In this document: positions 25,597 to 34,355 of the stretch, one piece after another
Numbering within the stretch: position 1 is the stretch's first letter
How the letters are laid out: each line of letters starts with the position of its first letter
Source of the DNA: Desulfitobacterium metallireducens DSM 15288
GTDB taxonomy: Bacteria; Bacillota; Desulfitobacteriia; Desulfitobacteriales; Desulfitobacteriaceae
Assembly: GCF_000231405.2 (NCBI RefSeq)
Contig: NZ_CP007032.1
Span: 2,294,001 to 2,358,000, forward strand
DNA: 64,000 nt
Reading direction: 5' to 3'
Made by a program: the position numbers and the translations under genes
The notes under the pieces: model-generated
Told to the model about the DNA's origin: nothing
Databases searched by the model: none
What the model saw: the letters and a program-made list of their open reading frames with translations, nothing else

Positions 25597-28026
25597 TTAA
25601 TGCAATCCCACGTTATCTAAAGAGTAGTACTTATCGACTTCTCGCCATAATTCCTCATAGTCCTGCGGATGAGCCAAGATCTTTTGTGCCACCTGATAGG
25701 CTTGTTCAACAATTCGGGCATCTTGGGAAAGATTAGCTAACCTTAGTTCCATTACCCCATGTTGCCGAGTTCCAAGGATCTCGCCAGCTCCCCGCAATTT
25801 CAGATCCTCCTCCGCAATTTTGAACCCATCCTGAGTCTCACAAAGGACCTCTAATCTCCGACTATCTTTAACCGAAGACATGAGGATGCAAAACGACTGT
25901 TCACTTCCCCTGCCGACCCGACCGCGGAGTTGATGAAGTTGAGCCAAGCCGAAACGTTCAGCATTTTCAATAACCATTACGGACGCGTTAGGGACATTAA
26001 CACCGACCTCGACCACCGTGGTCGAGACCAAGATATCGGTCTCTCCCGCCTGAAAGTTCTGCATCACCGCTTCCTTTTCAGGACCTTTCATCCGACCATG
26101 CAGAAGAGCCACGTTCCGATGGGGGAATCGTTGACAAAGCGATTCATAGCGTTCCGTTGCAGAAATAAAGTCCATATGCTCAGATTCATCAACAAGGGGG
26201 CAGACGACGTAAATCTGATGACCTTTTTCCATTTCCTCTTCCAAAAATTTCTCCAGATTAGAACGTCCTCGCTCTGAGAGTTTACGCGTGATAATCGGCT
26301 TCCGGCCTTTGGGCATTTCGTCCAAAGCCGATAGTTGTAAATCCCCATAAAGCGTTAAGGCTAAGGTTCTGGGAATTGGCGTAGCTGTCATTACCAGAAC
26401 ATGGGGATTTTGTCCTTTTGATTGGAGCATGGTTCGTTGCTTTACTCCAAAACGATGTTGCTCATCCGTCACAGCCAATCCTAAAGCCTTAAACACCACC
26501 GTTTCCTGAATAATCGCATGCGTACCTACCACAATCTGAGCGGTACCCTCGGCTATTTCCTCAAGGACTTTCTCTCGCTCGCTCCGAGTCTGACCGCCGA
26601 GCAAGCAAACAACTCGAATCCCCAGTGGCCTAAAAGCCTCTCGCAAGGATTGAACATGCTGAAGCGCTAATATTTCAGTTGGAGCCATCATCGCACCCTG
26701 ATAACCCGAACCTACTGCTTTGAGAAGAGCCGCCATCGCAACGGCCGTTTTTCCGGAGCCAACATCTCCCTGAACAAGTCGTGTCATTCCCTTTGAACTC
26801 TCCATATCTCGAAAAATCTCGTGAATGACACGTTTCTGGGCAGTAGTGAGTTCGAACGGAAGTCCCTTCACGAAATCTTCAACTAAGGTTTGCCCCCCTG
26901 TCAGAATAGGACTTTCTTCCCTCTCTACCCCTTGGCGTAACCGAGCGACGGCTAATTGCAGAAAGAGAACTTCTTCAAACACAATCCTTTCACGAGCCTG
27001 CCCCAAGCGTTGAAATGAACTTGGAAAATGGATTTCACGATAGGCTTGAGGACGGTCTAACCCTATTTGAAATTCTTGGGGGAAAACTTCCGGAAAATAC
27101 GTCGGGACTTGGGAAATAACACCTCTAACTAGATTACGAATAACCTTTGAGGAAAGGCGAGCCGTTTCCGAATAGATCGGGATAATCTCTGGCGGTGTAC
27201 CTGTGCCTGTTTTAATAATATCTGTAGCTTGTAGTTCTGGGACTCTTTTCTGCCACCGCACTTTTCCGGTAACCGTTACTAGTGTCCCCACCGGAAACTG
27301 TTTCAATATAAAAGTTTGATTAAACCATACCGCAGTAAATAGATGTCCATCTTGCTCGATCGAGAGTTTCACGATCTTCATACGAGCTTTGGTTATTTGA
27401 CCAGAAACTACCTTGCCACTGACCGTCGCTAATTCGCCGTCTTTAAGCTCTTCAATCCGCAACAAACGACGATTCTCATAGCGCCTCGGAAAATAAAGCA
27501 ACAAATCCTTGTCCGTTTGAACCCCCAAGTGTTCTAACTGTTTCGCCCGTTCTGGTCCTACCCCTTTGAGATATTGGAGAGAATGCTCTTTAGGTTCCGA
27601 TTTTGGTTTTATCGAAATGGGTTTCTCCAAAACATCCTTGACGGGAACACCTTCTACCGGATTCAGTTTTTCTGGAGCTAATTCTTTTTGAGGAGATGCT
27701 TCTCGATTAGATTCTTCTGACGTCATGGGATTTCGTTTTAATTCACTCGAATCAGAAGAGCTCAAATTCACATTGTCAATAAAACGCCGCAAATGAGCTA
27801 GAGCTTCTCTGCGTTGCAACGGACTCAACGCTGCATAATTTTGAGCAATTGTTGTGAGTATTTGCCGATCATTGTTCGGTGCCAATTGTTCCAAGCGTCG
27901 CAAGATACCCGTCAGGAAGAAGTGAAAGCCGCCAACGACTCCCGTATCACTGCATCCCTGCTTTTCTTCTGCCACGATAGCCCTCTTTAGATTTTGAAGA
28001 ACAAGTTTTTCTTGACTCGATATCAT
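25597..28026 (-). CDS. recG: ATP-dependent DNA helicase RecG
   Basis: An 809-residue helicase that remodels stalled replication forks and Holliday junctions. The wedge domain starts with LKGVGPERAKQLEHLGV near residue 153. Helicase motifs are GDVGSGKTAVA (Walker A), DEQHRFG (Walker B), MTATPIPRTLAL (III), STTVVEVGVNVPNA and QLRGRVGRG (VI). About 130 residues precede the wedge, so the protein is longer than the usual 680-700. The start overlaps the sdaAA stop by 4 nt (ATGA), which supports ATG at 28026. Confidence 0.95.
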   Translation of the reverse strand: MISSQEKLVLQNLKRAIVAEEKQGCSDTGVVGGFHFFLTGILRRLEQLAPNNDRQILTTIAQNYAALSPLQRREALAHLRRFIDNVNLSSSDSSELKRNPMTSEESNREASPQKELAPEKLNPVEGVPVKDVLEKPISIKPKSEPKEHSLQYLKGVGPERAKQLEHLGVQTDKDLLLYFPRRYENRRLLRIEELKDGELATVSGKVVSGQITKARMKIVKLSIEQDGHLFTAVWFNQTFILKQFPVGTLVTVTGKVRWQKRVPELQATDIIKTGTGTPPEIIPIYSETARLSSKVIRNLVRGVISQVPTYFPEVFPQEFQIGLDRPQAYREIHFPSSFQRLGQARERIVFEEVLFLQLAVARLRQGVEREESPILTGGQTLVEDFVKGLPFELTTAQKRVIHEIFRDMESSKGMTRLVQGDVGSGKTAVAMAALLKAVGSGYQGAMMAPTEILALQHVQSLREAFRPLGIRVVCLLGGQTRSEREKVLEEIAEGTAQIVVGTHAIIQETVVFKALGLAVTDEQHRFGVKQRTMLQSKGQNPHVLVMTATPIPRTLALTLYGDLQLSALDEMPKGRKPIITRKLSERGRSNLEKFLEEEMEKGHQIYVVCPLVDESEHMDFISATERYESLCQRFPHRNVALLHGRMKGPEKEAVMQNFQAGETDILVSTTVVEVGVNVPNASVMVIENAERFGLAQLHQLRGRVGRGSEQSFCILMSSVKDSRRLEVLCETQDGFKIAEEDLKLRGAGEILGTRQHGVMELRLANLSQDARIVEQAYQVAQKILAHPQDYEELWREVDKYYSLDNVGLH

Positions 28027-28886
28027 ATAAAATCAACCTTGATTCTCTGACCTGTTTTCGTTACGGCTAATCCACCCTGAGCCGTTTCTCGAAGGCTGCA
28101 AGGCATCTGTTTACCGATCTCATTCATAGCATCAATCACTTCATCAAGAGGGATCTTACTCTCCACACCCGCTAAAGCCATTTCTGCTGCAGTAAGTGCT
28201 ATCGTTGCAGCCGTAGCATTTCGTTTAACACAGGGAACTTCAACAAGCCCCGCAACGGGGTCACAGACCAACCCTAACAGGGATTTCATCGCTATCGCGG
28301 CTGCATTTCCTGTCTGAGTCGGCGTTCCCCCAGCAAGTTCAACAGCAGCAGCTGCTGCCATCCCCGCCGCTGACCCGATTTCAGCCTGACAACCCCCCTC
28401 GGCCCCTGAAACATTAGCTCGATCTGCAACGACCATTCCAACCCCAGCTGCCGTAAAAAGTGCGGTTTCCAAGTCCGCTTCAGAACAACTCAGAGACTCC
28501 TCCACCGTTAGAAGCACAGCGGGTAAAACCCCACAGGAACCTGCTGTAGGCGCTGCGACAATTTTCCCCATTGTCGCATTGACTTCAGCTACAGCTAACG
28601 CTCTGGCGATGGCTCCGCCTATTCTTTCCCCAGTAAGGCTCTTCCCACTCTTCCAACGATCATAAACTTTAGACGCATCGCCTCCGACAAGTCCTGAAAG
28701 TGAGTGACGCTCCTCCAGTAATCCTGTTTGGACAGCTGCTCGCATGACATTCAAGTTTACTCGCATTCGCTCCCGTAATTCGGATTCTGTCTTCTCAGAC
28801 TCTTCGGCTTGCTCCGCAATGACAATCTCACCAATTTTTAATCCTTTTTCTTCAGCAAGCTGAACATAATCTTGATAAGCACGCAT
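28023..28886 (-). CDS. sdaAA: L-serine dehydratase, iron-sulfur dependent, alpha subunit
   Basis: A 287-residue subunit that carries the 4Fe-4S site. Conserved cysteines occur in TAGSCGVLPAV, EGGCQAEIG, and CDPVAGLVEVPCVKRNA. With the beta subunit it deaminates serine to pyruvate and ammonia. Glycine/alanine-rich helices typical of the family fill the middle. It lies 12 nt after sdaAB and overlaps recG by 4 nt. Confidence 0.95.
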   Translation of the reverse strand: MRAYQDYVQLAEEKGLKIGEIVIAEQAEESEKTESELRERMRVNLNVMRAAVQTGLLEERHSLSGLVGGDASKVYDRWKSGKSLTGERIGGAIARALAVAEVNATMGKIVAAPTAGSCGVLPAVLLTVEESLSCSEADLETALFTAAGVGMVVADRANVSGAEGGCQAEIGSAAGMAAAAAVELAGGTPTQTGNAAAIAMKSLLGLVCDPVAGLVEVPCVKRNATAATIALTAAEMALAGVESKIPLDEVIDAMNEIGKQMPCSLRETAQGGLAVTKTGQRIKVDFI

Positions 28887-28898
28887 AAACGCTCCTCC

Positions 28899-29570
28899 TT
28901 ACTCCAGTGGTTCAATTGCCAGGGCTTGATAAACAGCGGGAAGTTTAATCATTAAAGCTAGAGCAGCCGGCTCGATCGTTTGATCAGCTTCAACAATGGT
29001 CAACGCCTGAGCGCCTTTCTTTTCTCGGGAAACATGCATTTGAGCAATATTGATCTGAGCTGTGGCTAAAAGTGAAGTGACTTGTGCCACCACTCCAGGT
29101 AAGTCCTGATGTAAAAGAACCAACGTATAATAATCTCCCATAACCTCAACCTGAAATTCATTGATCCTCGTTATAATAATTCGTCCACCACCAATTGACG
29201 ATCCAATCACTTCGACGACCTTTCCATCCCTTCCCGTCAATCGAAACTTTACCGTGTTCGGATGGACTTCGCCTAAGTTTTGGGTCTTAAAACGAATATT
29301 AACCCCTTTTTCCTCCGCTATCTGAATAGCTTTGGGAATCCGTTCATCGTCGGTATGCATACCGAGAATTCCCGCAACCAATGCCAAATTCGTACCATGT
29401 CCTTTTCCGGTTTCTGCGAAGGAACCATGCAAGGTAATCTCCGCCTCCGTTGGTTCAACCCCTAAAATTTTTAATGCCATAGCACCAAGACGAACTGCTC
29501 CTGCCGTATGGGAACTCGAAGGTCCCACCATCACAGGTCCAATTAAATCAAAGACAGTACTCTTACTCAA
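28899..29570 (-). CDS. sdaAB: L-serine dehydratase, iron-sulfur dependent, beta subunit
   Basis: A 223-residue subunit with GPVMVGPSSSHTAGAVRLG near residue 10, the substrate-binding serine-rich loop, and a C-terminal ACT domain (YTLVLLHQDLPGVVAQVTSLLA) that may sense serine. TTG at 29570 is chosen because GGAGG precedes it by 8 bases; the frame is open five codons more to a TTG at 29585 that overlaps the ribosome site. First gene of the sdaAB-sdaAA-recG unit. Confidence 0.94.
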   Translation of the reverse strand: MSKSTVFDLIGPVMVGPSSSHTAGAVRLGAMALKILGVEPTEAEITLHGSFAETGKGHGTNLALVAGILGMHTDDERIPKAIQIAEEKGVNIRFKTQNLGEVHPNTVKFRLTGRDGKVVEVIGSSIGGGRIIITRINEFQVEVMGDYYTLVLLHQDLPGVVAQVTSLLATAQINIAQMHVSREKKGAQALTIVEADQTIEPAALALMIKLPAVYQALAIEPLE

Positions 29571-29623
29571 ACTTTCAACCTCCAAATGAGTATACCGACT
29601 TTGGAAAATGCTTAGCTATTGTA

Positions 29624-29651
29624 AATCCCCCCGGAATCTACCGGAGGGATT
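29624..29651 (-). terminator. Hairpin after fakA
   Basis: A GC-rich stem of about 11 pairs (29624-29634 with 29641-29651) lies 16 nt after the fakA stop. The T tail is poor, so it may end transcription weakly or protect the 3' end. Confidence 0.55.
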
Positions 29652-29666
29652 GATCTCATCATTTTA

Positions 29667-31361
29667 TTATTCTACCCCTAAAATATAATAATAAAGGGGT
29701 TGGTTACCGGGATAAAGTTCGACTTCAATAGAGGGTATTTCACTTTCCAACCACTCTCTGAGCTTCTCTGCCTCTTCTTGCGGAGTTTCTTCTCCATAGA
29801 AGATCGTAACTAGGTCATGCTCTCGCCATTCCATTTTTTCAAGGATAGCTTGAGCCACCTGTAACGCTTCCTGACCTGTAATTTGAATGACATCTTCAAC
29901 CAGTCCAAGAATGTCTCCTTCGTTGATCTCTAAACTTCCAAATTGAGAGTCTCGAACAGCGTATGTGACTTCTCCTGATTGAATCTGAGTTAATCCCATT
30001 TCCATGTTCTGCGCGTTTTCCTCCGGATTCCCTTCCGGATCGTAATTGACCAGAGCTGAAATTCCTTGCGGTATGGATTTAGTAGGGATGATAAAAACAT
30101 TTTTATCCGTAATAATGTCCTTAACTTGATTGGCGGCCATTACAATATTTCCATTATTGGGGAGAATATATACATTTTTAGCGGGTACTTTTTGGACAGC
30201 TTCTACTAAATCCTCAGTGCTGGGATTCATCGTTTGGCCTCCAAATATCACTTCATCTACCCCTAAACTCTTCAGGACCTCCGCAATACCTTGTCCCATC
30301 GCTACAGCGACAATTCCATGCTCTTTCAGCGTTTGCTCTCCCATTGCTAGAGGAGTCTGTTCAGTGCTTTCCAAAGGGGCTTCTTTTTCTTTATTTTTCA
30401 GCGCATGGGCCATCGCTTCATTTTGTGAGAGCATATTATGAATTCCAACTTCATGCAATGAGCCAAACTGAATAGCGTAATCAAGAATGTTTCCTGGATT
30501 TTTAACATGAATATGAATCTTGACCACTTCGTCCGTACCAACAACCAACATTGAATCTCCTCGATCGCTTAAATCCTGACGGATCTGATCAACATTCAAG
30601 TTTTTTCCCTTGACTAAAAACTCGGTACAGTAAGGAAACTCGAGATTCTCCACGACAAGGAATCCTGCTGGAGCTCCTTGTGATTGAATCTCCTGCTGGA
30701 TAGGAGAAGCGGAAATCTCCTCTTGATCATGACCCTCGAGAGCTGAAATCCAGCCTCCTATAATATAGAGGAATCCTTGTCCTCCAGCATCGACTACTCC
30801 AGCTTGCTTGAGCGTCGGCAACATATCAGGTGTCTTCGCAAGGGTTTGCTGTCCCTTCAGATAAGCTTCTTTAAGCGTTTCTACGGAGTCACCGCCCTGT
30901 TTTGCTCGCGCTAATGCACCTTTAGCCATTTCTCGCGAGACCGTAAGGATCGTCCCTTCAACAGGTTTCATAACCGCTTTGTAAGCTGTATCAACTCCAG
31001 TTTGTAAGGCTTGCGCAATCTGCAAAGCCGAAACTGTTTTTTGCCCTTCTACGCCCTTAGCAACTCCACGAAGAAGTTGAGAGAGAATCACTCCTGAATT
31101 TCCACGTGCTCCCATGAGCGAGCCCATCGATACCGCTGCAGCAACTTCTGCCACAGATCCACCCGAAGTTTTCTCTGCATCCGTCACTGCGGACTGAATG
31201 GTTAAATTCATATTCGTGCCCGTATCTCCATCTGGAACGGGGAAAACGTTTAGTGCATCCACTTCGCTTTTTTTAAGTTCTAACGCTTTGGCTCCCGCCC
31301 GCATCATCGATTTCCATTGCTGTCCATTGATGCGTTCTCCTGTTTCCGTAGCTGGTTTCAA
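29667..31361 (-). CDS. fakA: Fatty acid kinase subunit A (DhaL/DAK2 domain, YloV)
   Basis: A 564-residue cytosolic kinase. The N-terminal DhaL domain binds ATP and magnesium (NVFPVPDGDTGTNMN near residue 40, then GARGNSGVILSQLLRG), followed by a middle domain and a C-terminal DegV-like region (GGQTMNPSTEDLV). FakA phosphorylates fatty acids held by a FakB/DegV protein for use by PlsY. No fakB is in the window. It follows asp23 by 27 nt, the standard rpmB/asp23/fakA arrangement, and links with the plsX route encoded near 17 kb. Confidence 0.9.
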   Translation of the reverse strand: MKPATETGERINGQQWKSMMRAGAKALELKKSEVDALNVFPVPDGDTGTNMNLTIQSAVTDAEKTSGGSVAEVAAAVSMGSLMGARGNSGVILSQLLRGVAKGVEGQKTVSALQIAQALQTGVDTAYKAVMKPVEGTILTVSREMAKGALARAKQGGDSVETLKEAYLKGQQTLAKTPDMLPTLKQAGVVDAGGQGFLYIIGGWISALEGHDQEEISASPIQQEIQSQGAPAGFLVVENLEFPYCTEFLVKGKNLNVDQIRQDLSDRGDSMLVVGTDEVVKIHIHVKNPGNILDYAIQFGSLHEVGIHNMLSQNEAMAHALKNKEKEAPLESTEQTPLAMGEQTLKEHGIVAVAMGQGIAEVLKSLGVDEVIFGGQTMNPSTEDLVEAVQKVPAKNVYILPNNGNIVMAANQVKDIITDKNVFIIPTKSIPQGISALVNYDPEGNPEENAQNMEMGLTQIQSGEVTYAVRDSQFGSLEINEGDILGLVEDVIQITGQEALQVAQAILEKMEWREHDLVTIFYGEETPQEEAEKLREWLESEIPSIEVELYPGNQPLYYYILGVE

Positions 31362-31388
31362 TCTAGATCCTCCTAATCTTTCACCGGA

Positions 31389-31745
31389 TTACTCAAGCAC
31401 ACGAACGCCTTGAACATTCACGTTCACTTCAGCAACATGAAGCCCGGTCAGGTTTTCTGTCGTATATCGTACTCGTTCCATGACATTCGTTGCGACTTCG
31501 GAAATATTCACTCCATAGCCAACAACAATGTATAGATCGATAACCACTTGGTTATCATCAATTTTAACCATTACCCCTCGGGCCAAATTTTCACGACCCA
31601 GCAATTCGGTAAACCCATCGGTTATCTTACGAGAAGACATTCCCACCAAACCATAACATTCTACAGCAGCCGCTCCGGCAATTGTCGCGATAACTTCTTC
31701 CGAAATATCAATTTTCCCTAAATTGTTGTTAATTTCTTTACCCAT
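31389..31745 (-). CDS. yloU: Asp23/Gls24 family envelope stress protein
   Basis: A 118-residue Asp23-family protein (IDISEEVIATIAGAAAVECYGLVGM, then VVIDLYIVVGYGVNI and a valine-rich end). Family members are abundant envelope-associated proteins; YloU itself has no known activity. ATG at 31745 with AAGGAG about 11 bases upstream is preferred over in-frame codons further upstream. Divergent from rpmB and co-directional with fakA. Confidence 0.9.
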   Translation of the reverse strand: MGKEINNNLGKIDISEEVIATIAGAAAVECYGLVGMSSRKITDGFTELLGRENLARGVMVKIDDNQVVIDLYIVVGYGVNISEVATNVMERVRYTTENLTGLHVAEVNVNVQGVRVLE

Positions 31746-31918
31746 CTTACGGATCTCTCCTTCCGGCATCGTCCATATCGTCACTATTCTATCAATTATA
31801 AACGAAATGTTCAATAATTTATATCTTCTTAGAATAAAACTGGCAAAAACCTTGCCAATCCTTAAAACATTTGATAAACTGTTATAGTGTCATTTCCGGT
31901 GTAAAGGAGGTAAGATCA

Positions 31919-32110
31919 ATGGCGAATGTTTGTGCTATTTGCGGAAAAGGGATTTCTACGGGTATTCAGGTCAGTCACTCCCATATCCGGACCAAACGGA
32001 CTTGGAAACCGAACCTGCAAAAGGTTCATGCCATCGTTGACGGCACTCCGACCCGGATCAGAGTTTGCACTAGATGCCTACGTTCCGGCAAAGTTCAACG
32101 CGCTGTTTAA
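31919..32110 (+). CDS. rpmB: Ribosomal protein L28
   Basis: A 63-residue protein, [15 protein letters not shown], with zinc-type pairs Cys5/Cys8 and Cys50/Cys53. AAAGGAGG lies before the ATG at 31919; an in-frame ATG 16 codons upstream has no ribosome site. Single-gene unit with two terminators after it, divergent from asp23-fakA. Confidence 0.97.
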   Translation: MANVCAICGKGISTGIQVSHSHIRTKRTWKPNLQKVHAIVDGTPTRIRVCTRCLRSGKVQRAV

Positions 32111-32133
32111 TTCTTGTGCGTTTTGTCCAGTAA

Positions 32134-32158
32134 AGCTCGGCTGATGTCGGGCTTTTTT
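32134..32158 (+). terminator. Intrinsic terminator after rpmB
   Basis: Eight-pair stem with two G-U pairs (32134-32141 with 32146-32153), loop TGAT, then TTTTT. Lies 24 nt after the rpmB stop. Confidence 0.85.
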
Positions 32159-32210
32159 CATTGAATTGAATTGAATTGATTTAATTTACACTAGATTGCG
32201 AAGCGGTCTG

Positions 32211-32243
32211 GAGCATCTCACGTTATGAGACGCTCTTTTTTTT
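32211..32243 (+). terminator. Second terminator after rpmB
   Basis: Arms 32211-32220 and 32226-32235 pair with one mismatch, then eight T. Preceded by a short GAATT tandem run at 32163-32180. It faces the end of hslO and insulates it. Confidence 0.8.
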
Positions 32244-32267
32244 ATCCATCAAAGACTTTACGAGCAA

Positions 32268-33155
32268 TTACTTTGCTTGTTCGTAAAGCTCCATTAACTC
32301 TTTTTCATCAAATTGATAATGCTCATTGCAGAAGTGGCATACCAATTCAGCTTGCTTATCTTGGAGAATTTCCTTAAAACCTTCCCGGCCTAAGCTAATT
32401 AAAGTTGCTCCAACTCGCTCTTTTGAGCATGAACACTGAAATCCTGCCGGCCGTTTTTCTAAAACCTGATATGATAGCCCCCCTAATAAAGTCTGAACCA
32501 TCTCTTCCATTGAACGGCTTTCAGAAGCAATTTTACTAATTCCTTCAGGCAACTTATTAATTTGCTCCTCAATTTTTTCTATACATTCTTCTGATGCTCC
32601 AGGTAAAAGCTGTATTAACATTCCGCCAGCACCCATAACCTGATAATCGCGTTCAACAAGAACTCCTAATAGAGTTGCTGAAGGAATTTGCTCTGAATTC
32701 AAGAGATAGTGGGCAAGATCCTCGGCAATTTCTCCACTGATCAAAGGTACCATACTCGTAAAATTCTCGCCGTTTTCTAAACTTTTACTGACAGCGAATT
32801 CCCCTTGCCCGACGGCTTGTGCTACATCAAGTTTTCCATTCTCATTGAGAGGCAAATCTGTAAAGGGTTCATGGACATAGCCACGGACTTCCCCTTGGGC
32901 ATTGCCAACAGCTACAACTCCACCTAATGGACCATTCCCCAAAAGACGAATCGTTATACTTTCGTTACCTTTAAGTGAACTCGCTAGAAGTAGAGATGCT
33001 GTCATCAGTCGGCCTAAAGCAGCTGTTGCCACTGGAGACGTTTGGTGCCGACTACGGGCCTCTTCCACAAGATCAGTAGTCTTAGCCACAACCCAGCGTG
33101 CTTGGCCCTCTAGAAGGGTTCCTAGCCATATCTCATCATGTATATCGTTTGACAT
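32268..33155 (-). CDS. hslO: Redox-regulated chaperone Hsp33
   Basis: A 295-residue holdase chaperone switched on by disulfide formation. The C-terminal zinc switch is present as CSC (FQCSCSKERV) and CXXC (LVCHFCNEHY). The core begins DEIWLGTLLEGQARWVVA. ATG at 33155 has AAAGG 12 bases upstream and ATG at 33164 has it at 3, so either is possible. The frame stays open to 33227, but those codons lie in repeat B2 and are not credible. Single gene. Confidence 0.94.
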   Translation of the reverse strand: MSNDIHDEIWLGTLLEGQARWVVAKTTDLVEEARSRHQTSPVATAALGRLMTASLLLASSLKGNESITIRLLGNGPLGGVVAVGNAQGEVRGYVHEPFTDLPLNENGKLDVAQAVGQGEFAVSKSLENGENFTSMVPLISGEIAEDLAHYLLNSEQIPSATLLGVLVERDYQVMGAGGMLIQLLPGASEECIEKIEEQINKLPEGISKIASESRSMEEMVQTLLGGLSYQVLEKRPAGFQCSCSKERVGATLISLGREGFKEILQDKQAELVCHFCNEHYQFDEKELMELYEQAK

Positions 33156-33188
33156 TAACTTCATCATCCTTTGCTTATGTAAATGGTT

Positions 33189-33329
33189 TTGCAAGCAGAG
33201 TTGCGTTACAGACGCTCGGACGTACACTCGCAGACCAAGTTAGGGGCTTAACTGCTGTATGCAAGCTGTGGAATACCCTCCCAATTCGCCGTCCATGGCT
33301 CACGGTCAGCGAGTCACGTCCTGTGACTC
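33189..33329 (+). repeat. Family B dispersed repeat, copy 2
   Basis: About 141 nt matching 25050-25207 but without the 18-nt palindromic insertion. A 7-bp hairpin, GAGTCAC, loop GTCCT, GTGACTC (33311-33329), ends it; in copy 1 the same loop is kept while the arms differ but still pair in part. It lies 34 nt upstream of the hslO ATG, in opposite orientation to hslO. Confidence 0.75.
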
Positions 33330-33486
33330 GTCCCACTATATGAAGAGCCGTTCTGCCCAAGCTTGGTGCCTGCTCGCCTTGAGTCCTTACTTACTGTAAT
33401 CGCAACTCGCTTCGAAGAATACTCGGGTACAGCTTCGCAAAATACTAGGGCAGGAAACTCAAAAAGCTTACCTAAAAATTCAAATT
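33330..33486. other. Spacer between repeats B2 and A2
   Basis: About 155 nt with no gene. Short inverted sequences occur (CTGTA with TACAG about 33415-33434, CTTCGAAG at 33410-33417). It has no second copy in the window. It could be part of a composite element with its neighbours. Confidence 0.4.
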
Positions 33487-33683
33487 TGACCTTGTAAGCG
33501 TAGCTTCTCACACAGGAGTGAACGATTTCGCGGAGGGGCGGTAGGGGACACGACGCTTCCGTGGGATAGCGTGCCACTTGGTTCACTTGCAGAAGGCAGA
33601 AGGGTTTGGCTAAGCTCCCATGGAAGCGAGTGTGCCAGCCCTGGAGCGCTAAGTGAACGGATGTGTGAGAAGCTACACGACCC
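33487..33683 (+). repeat. Family A structured repeat, copy 2
   Basis: Same element as 2037-2232. The outer helix is a perfect 15 bp here (33500-33514 with 33662-33676). The inner helix is 12 pairs (33555-33566 with 33616-33627) with one G-U. Conserved blocks include AAGCGTAGCTTCT, TTGGTTCACTT, GCCAGCCCTGGAGCGCT and AGAAGCTACACGACCCA. It lies 42 nt beyond the thiN stop, opposite in orientation to thiN, as copy 1 is to the aldolase gene. Confidence 0.8.
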
Positions 33684-33724
33684 AAGATTTCTTAATAAAC
33701 AATAGCACTGCTGATCAGGGATAC

Positions 33725-34354
33725 CTATGCGAGCACCACCAGCAAAACGATGCCTTCTTCGACCTCAACCACAGCCTCTTCGCCGAGGAAGACATTACTA
33801 ATCCCACGCGGAGAATCCTGTAATATAACATCCCCTTGCAAAGGGTAATATAGTCCTTCAGTGGTGACACGAGCTTTTTCAGATACTGGAATAAGCGAAA
33901 GTTCTTGTCCTGCTCGACCCTTAAGTTCTTCTCTGCCTTGAAGCAGATAAATTTCATGAAGTGGATCTTTAATATGAATACAGTAACCTCTTTTATGAAA
34001 ATTGAGCAGGAGCGCCAGATTTCCCAAGAGATGATCGACACGTCCCCCTGTTGCACCATAAAGCCACAGTGTTTGCGGGTTCAGCTGACTTACCGCATAC
34101 TCCAACGCAAGCTCAAGATCGGTCTCATCCTTTTCCCGAGGAAATTGCTCAATATGCACTTTCTTTTGGCGGCATAATTCTAAATTTCCCGGAGTAATTG
34201 AATCTAAATCTCCAATCAAAACCTTGGGTACACGTCCAGATTGGAGGGCATAGTTTCCTCCCCCATCTGCACAGATCAACATATCGTATTGAGCCAGTTC
34301 TCGGCTTCCCCAGTCCACATCCCATTCTCCATTGGCTACAACTGCAACTCTCAC
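33725..34354 (-). CDS. thiN: Thiamine pyrophosphokinase
   Basis: A 209-residue enzyme that makes thiamine diphosphate from thiamine and ATP. Motifs are CADGGGNYAL, IGDLDSI, FPREKDETDLELAL and GATGGRVDHLLGN. The start is a GTG at 34354, one base after the rpe stop, with GGAG nine bases upstream. An open frame to 34444 would overlap rpe. It ends the long array from priA, matching rsgA-rpe-thiN of Bacillus. No ordinary terminator follows; repeat A2 does. Confidence 0.93.
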   Translation of the reverse strand: MRVAVVANGEWDVDWGSRELAQYDMLICADGGGNYALQSGRVPKVLIGDLDSITPGNLELCRQKKVHIEQFPREKDETDLELALEYAVSQLNPQTLWLYGATGGRVDHLLGNLALLLNFHKRGYCIHIKDPLHEIYLLQGREELKGRAGQELSLIPVSEKARVTTEGLYYPLQGDVILQDSPRGISNVFLGEEAVVEVEEGIVLLVVLA

Positions 34355-34355
34355 T

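Noticed and set aside
32163-32180. GAATT tandem run after rpmB
   Set aside because: Only three to four units between two terminators. Low-complexity spacer, no sign of function.
33156-33227. N-terminal extension of hslO
   Set aside because: Those codons lie partly in repeat B2, and in-frame ATGs near 33155-33164 fit the family start better.
33314-33685. Open frame of 123 codons on the minus strand across repeat A2
   Set aside because: It is the complement of a structured repeat, has no ribosome site and no family resemblance. The sister copy A1 does not keep the frame.
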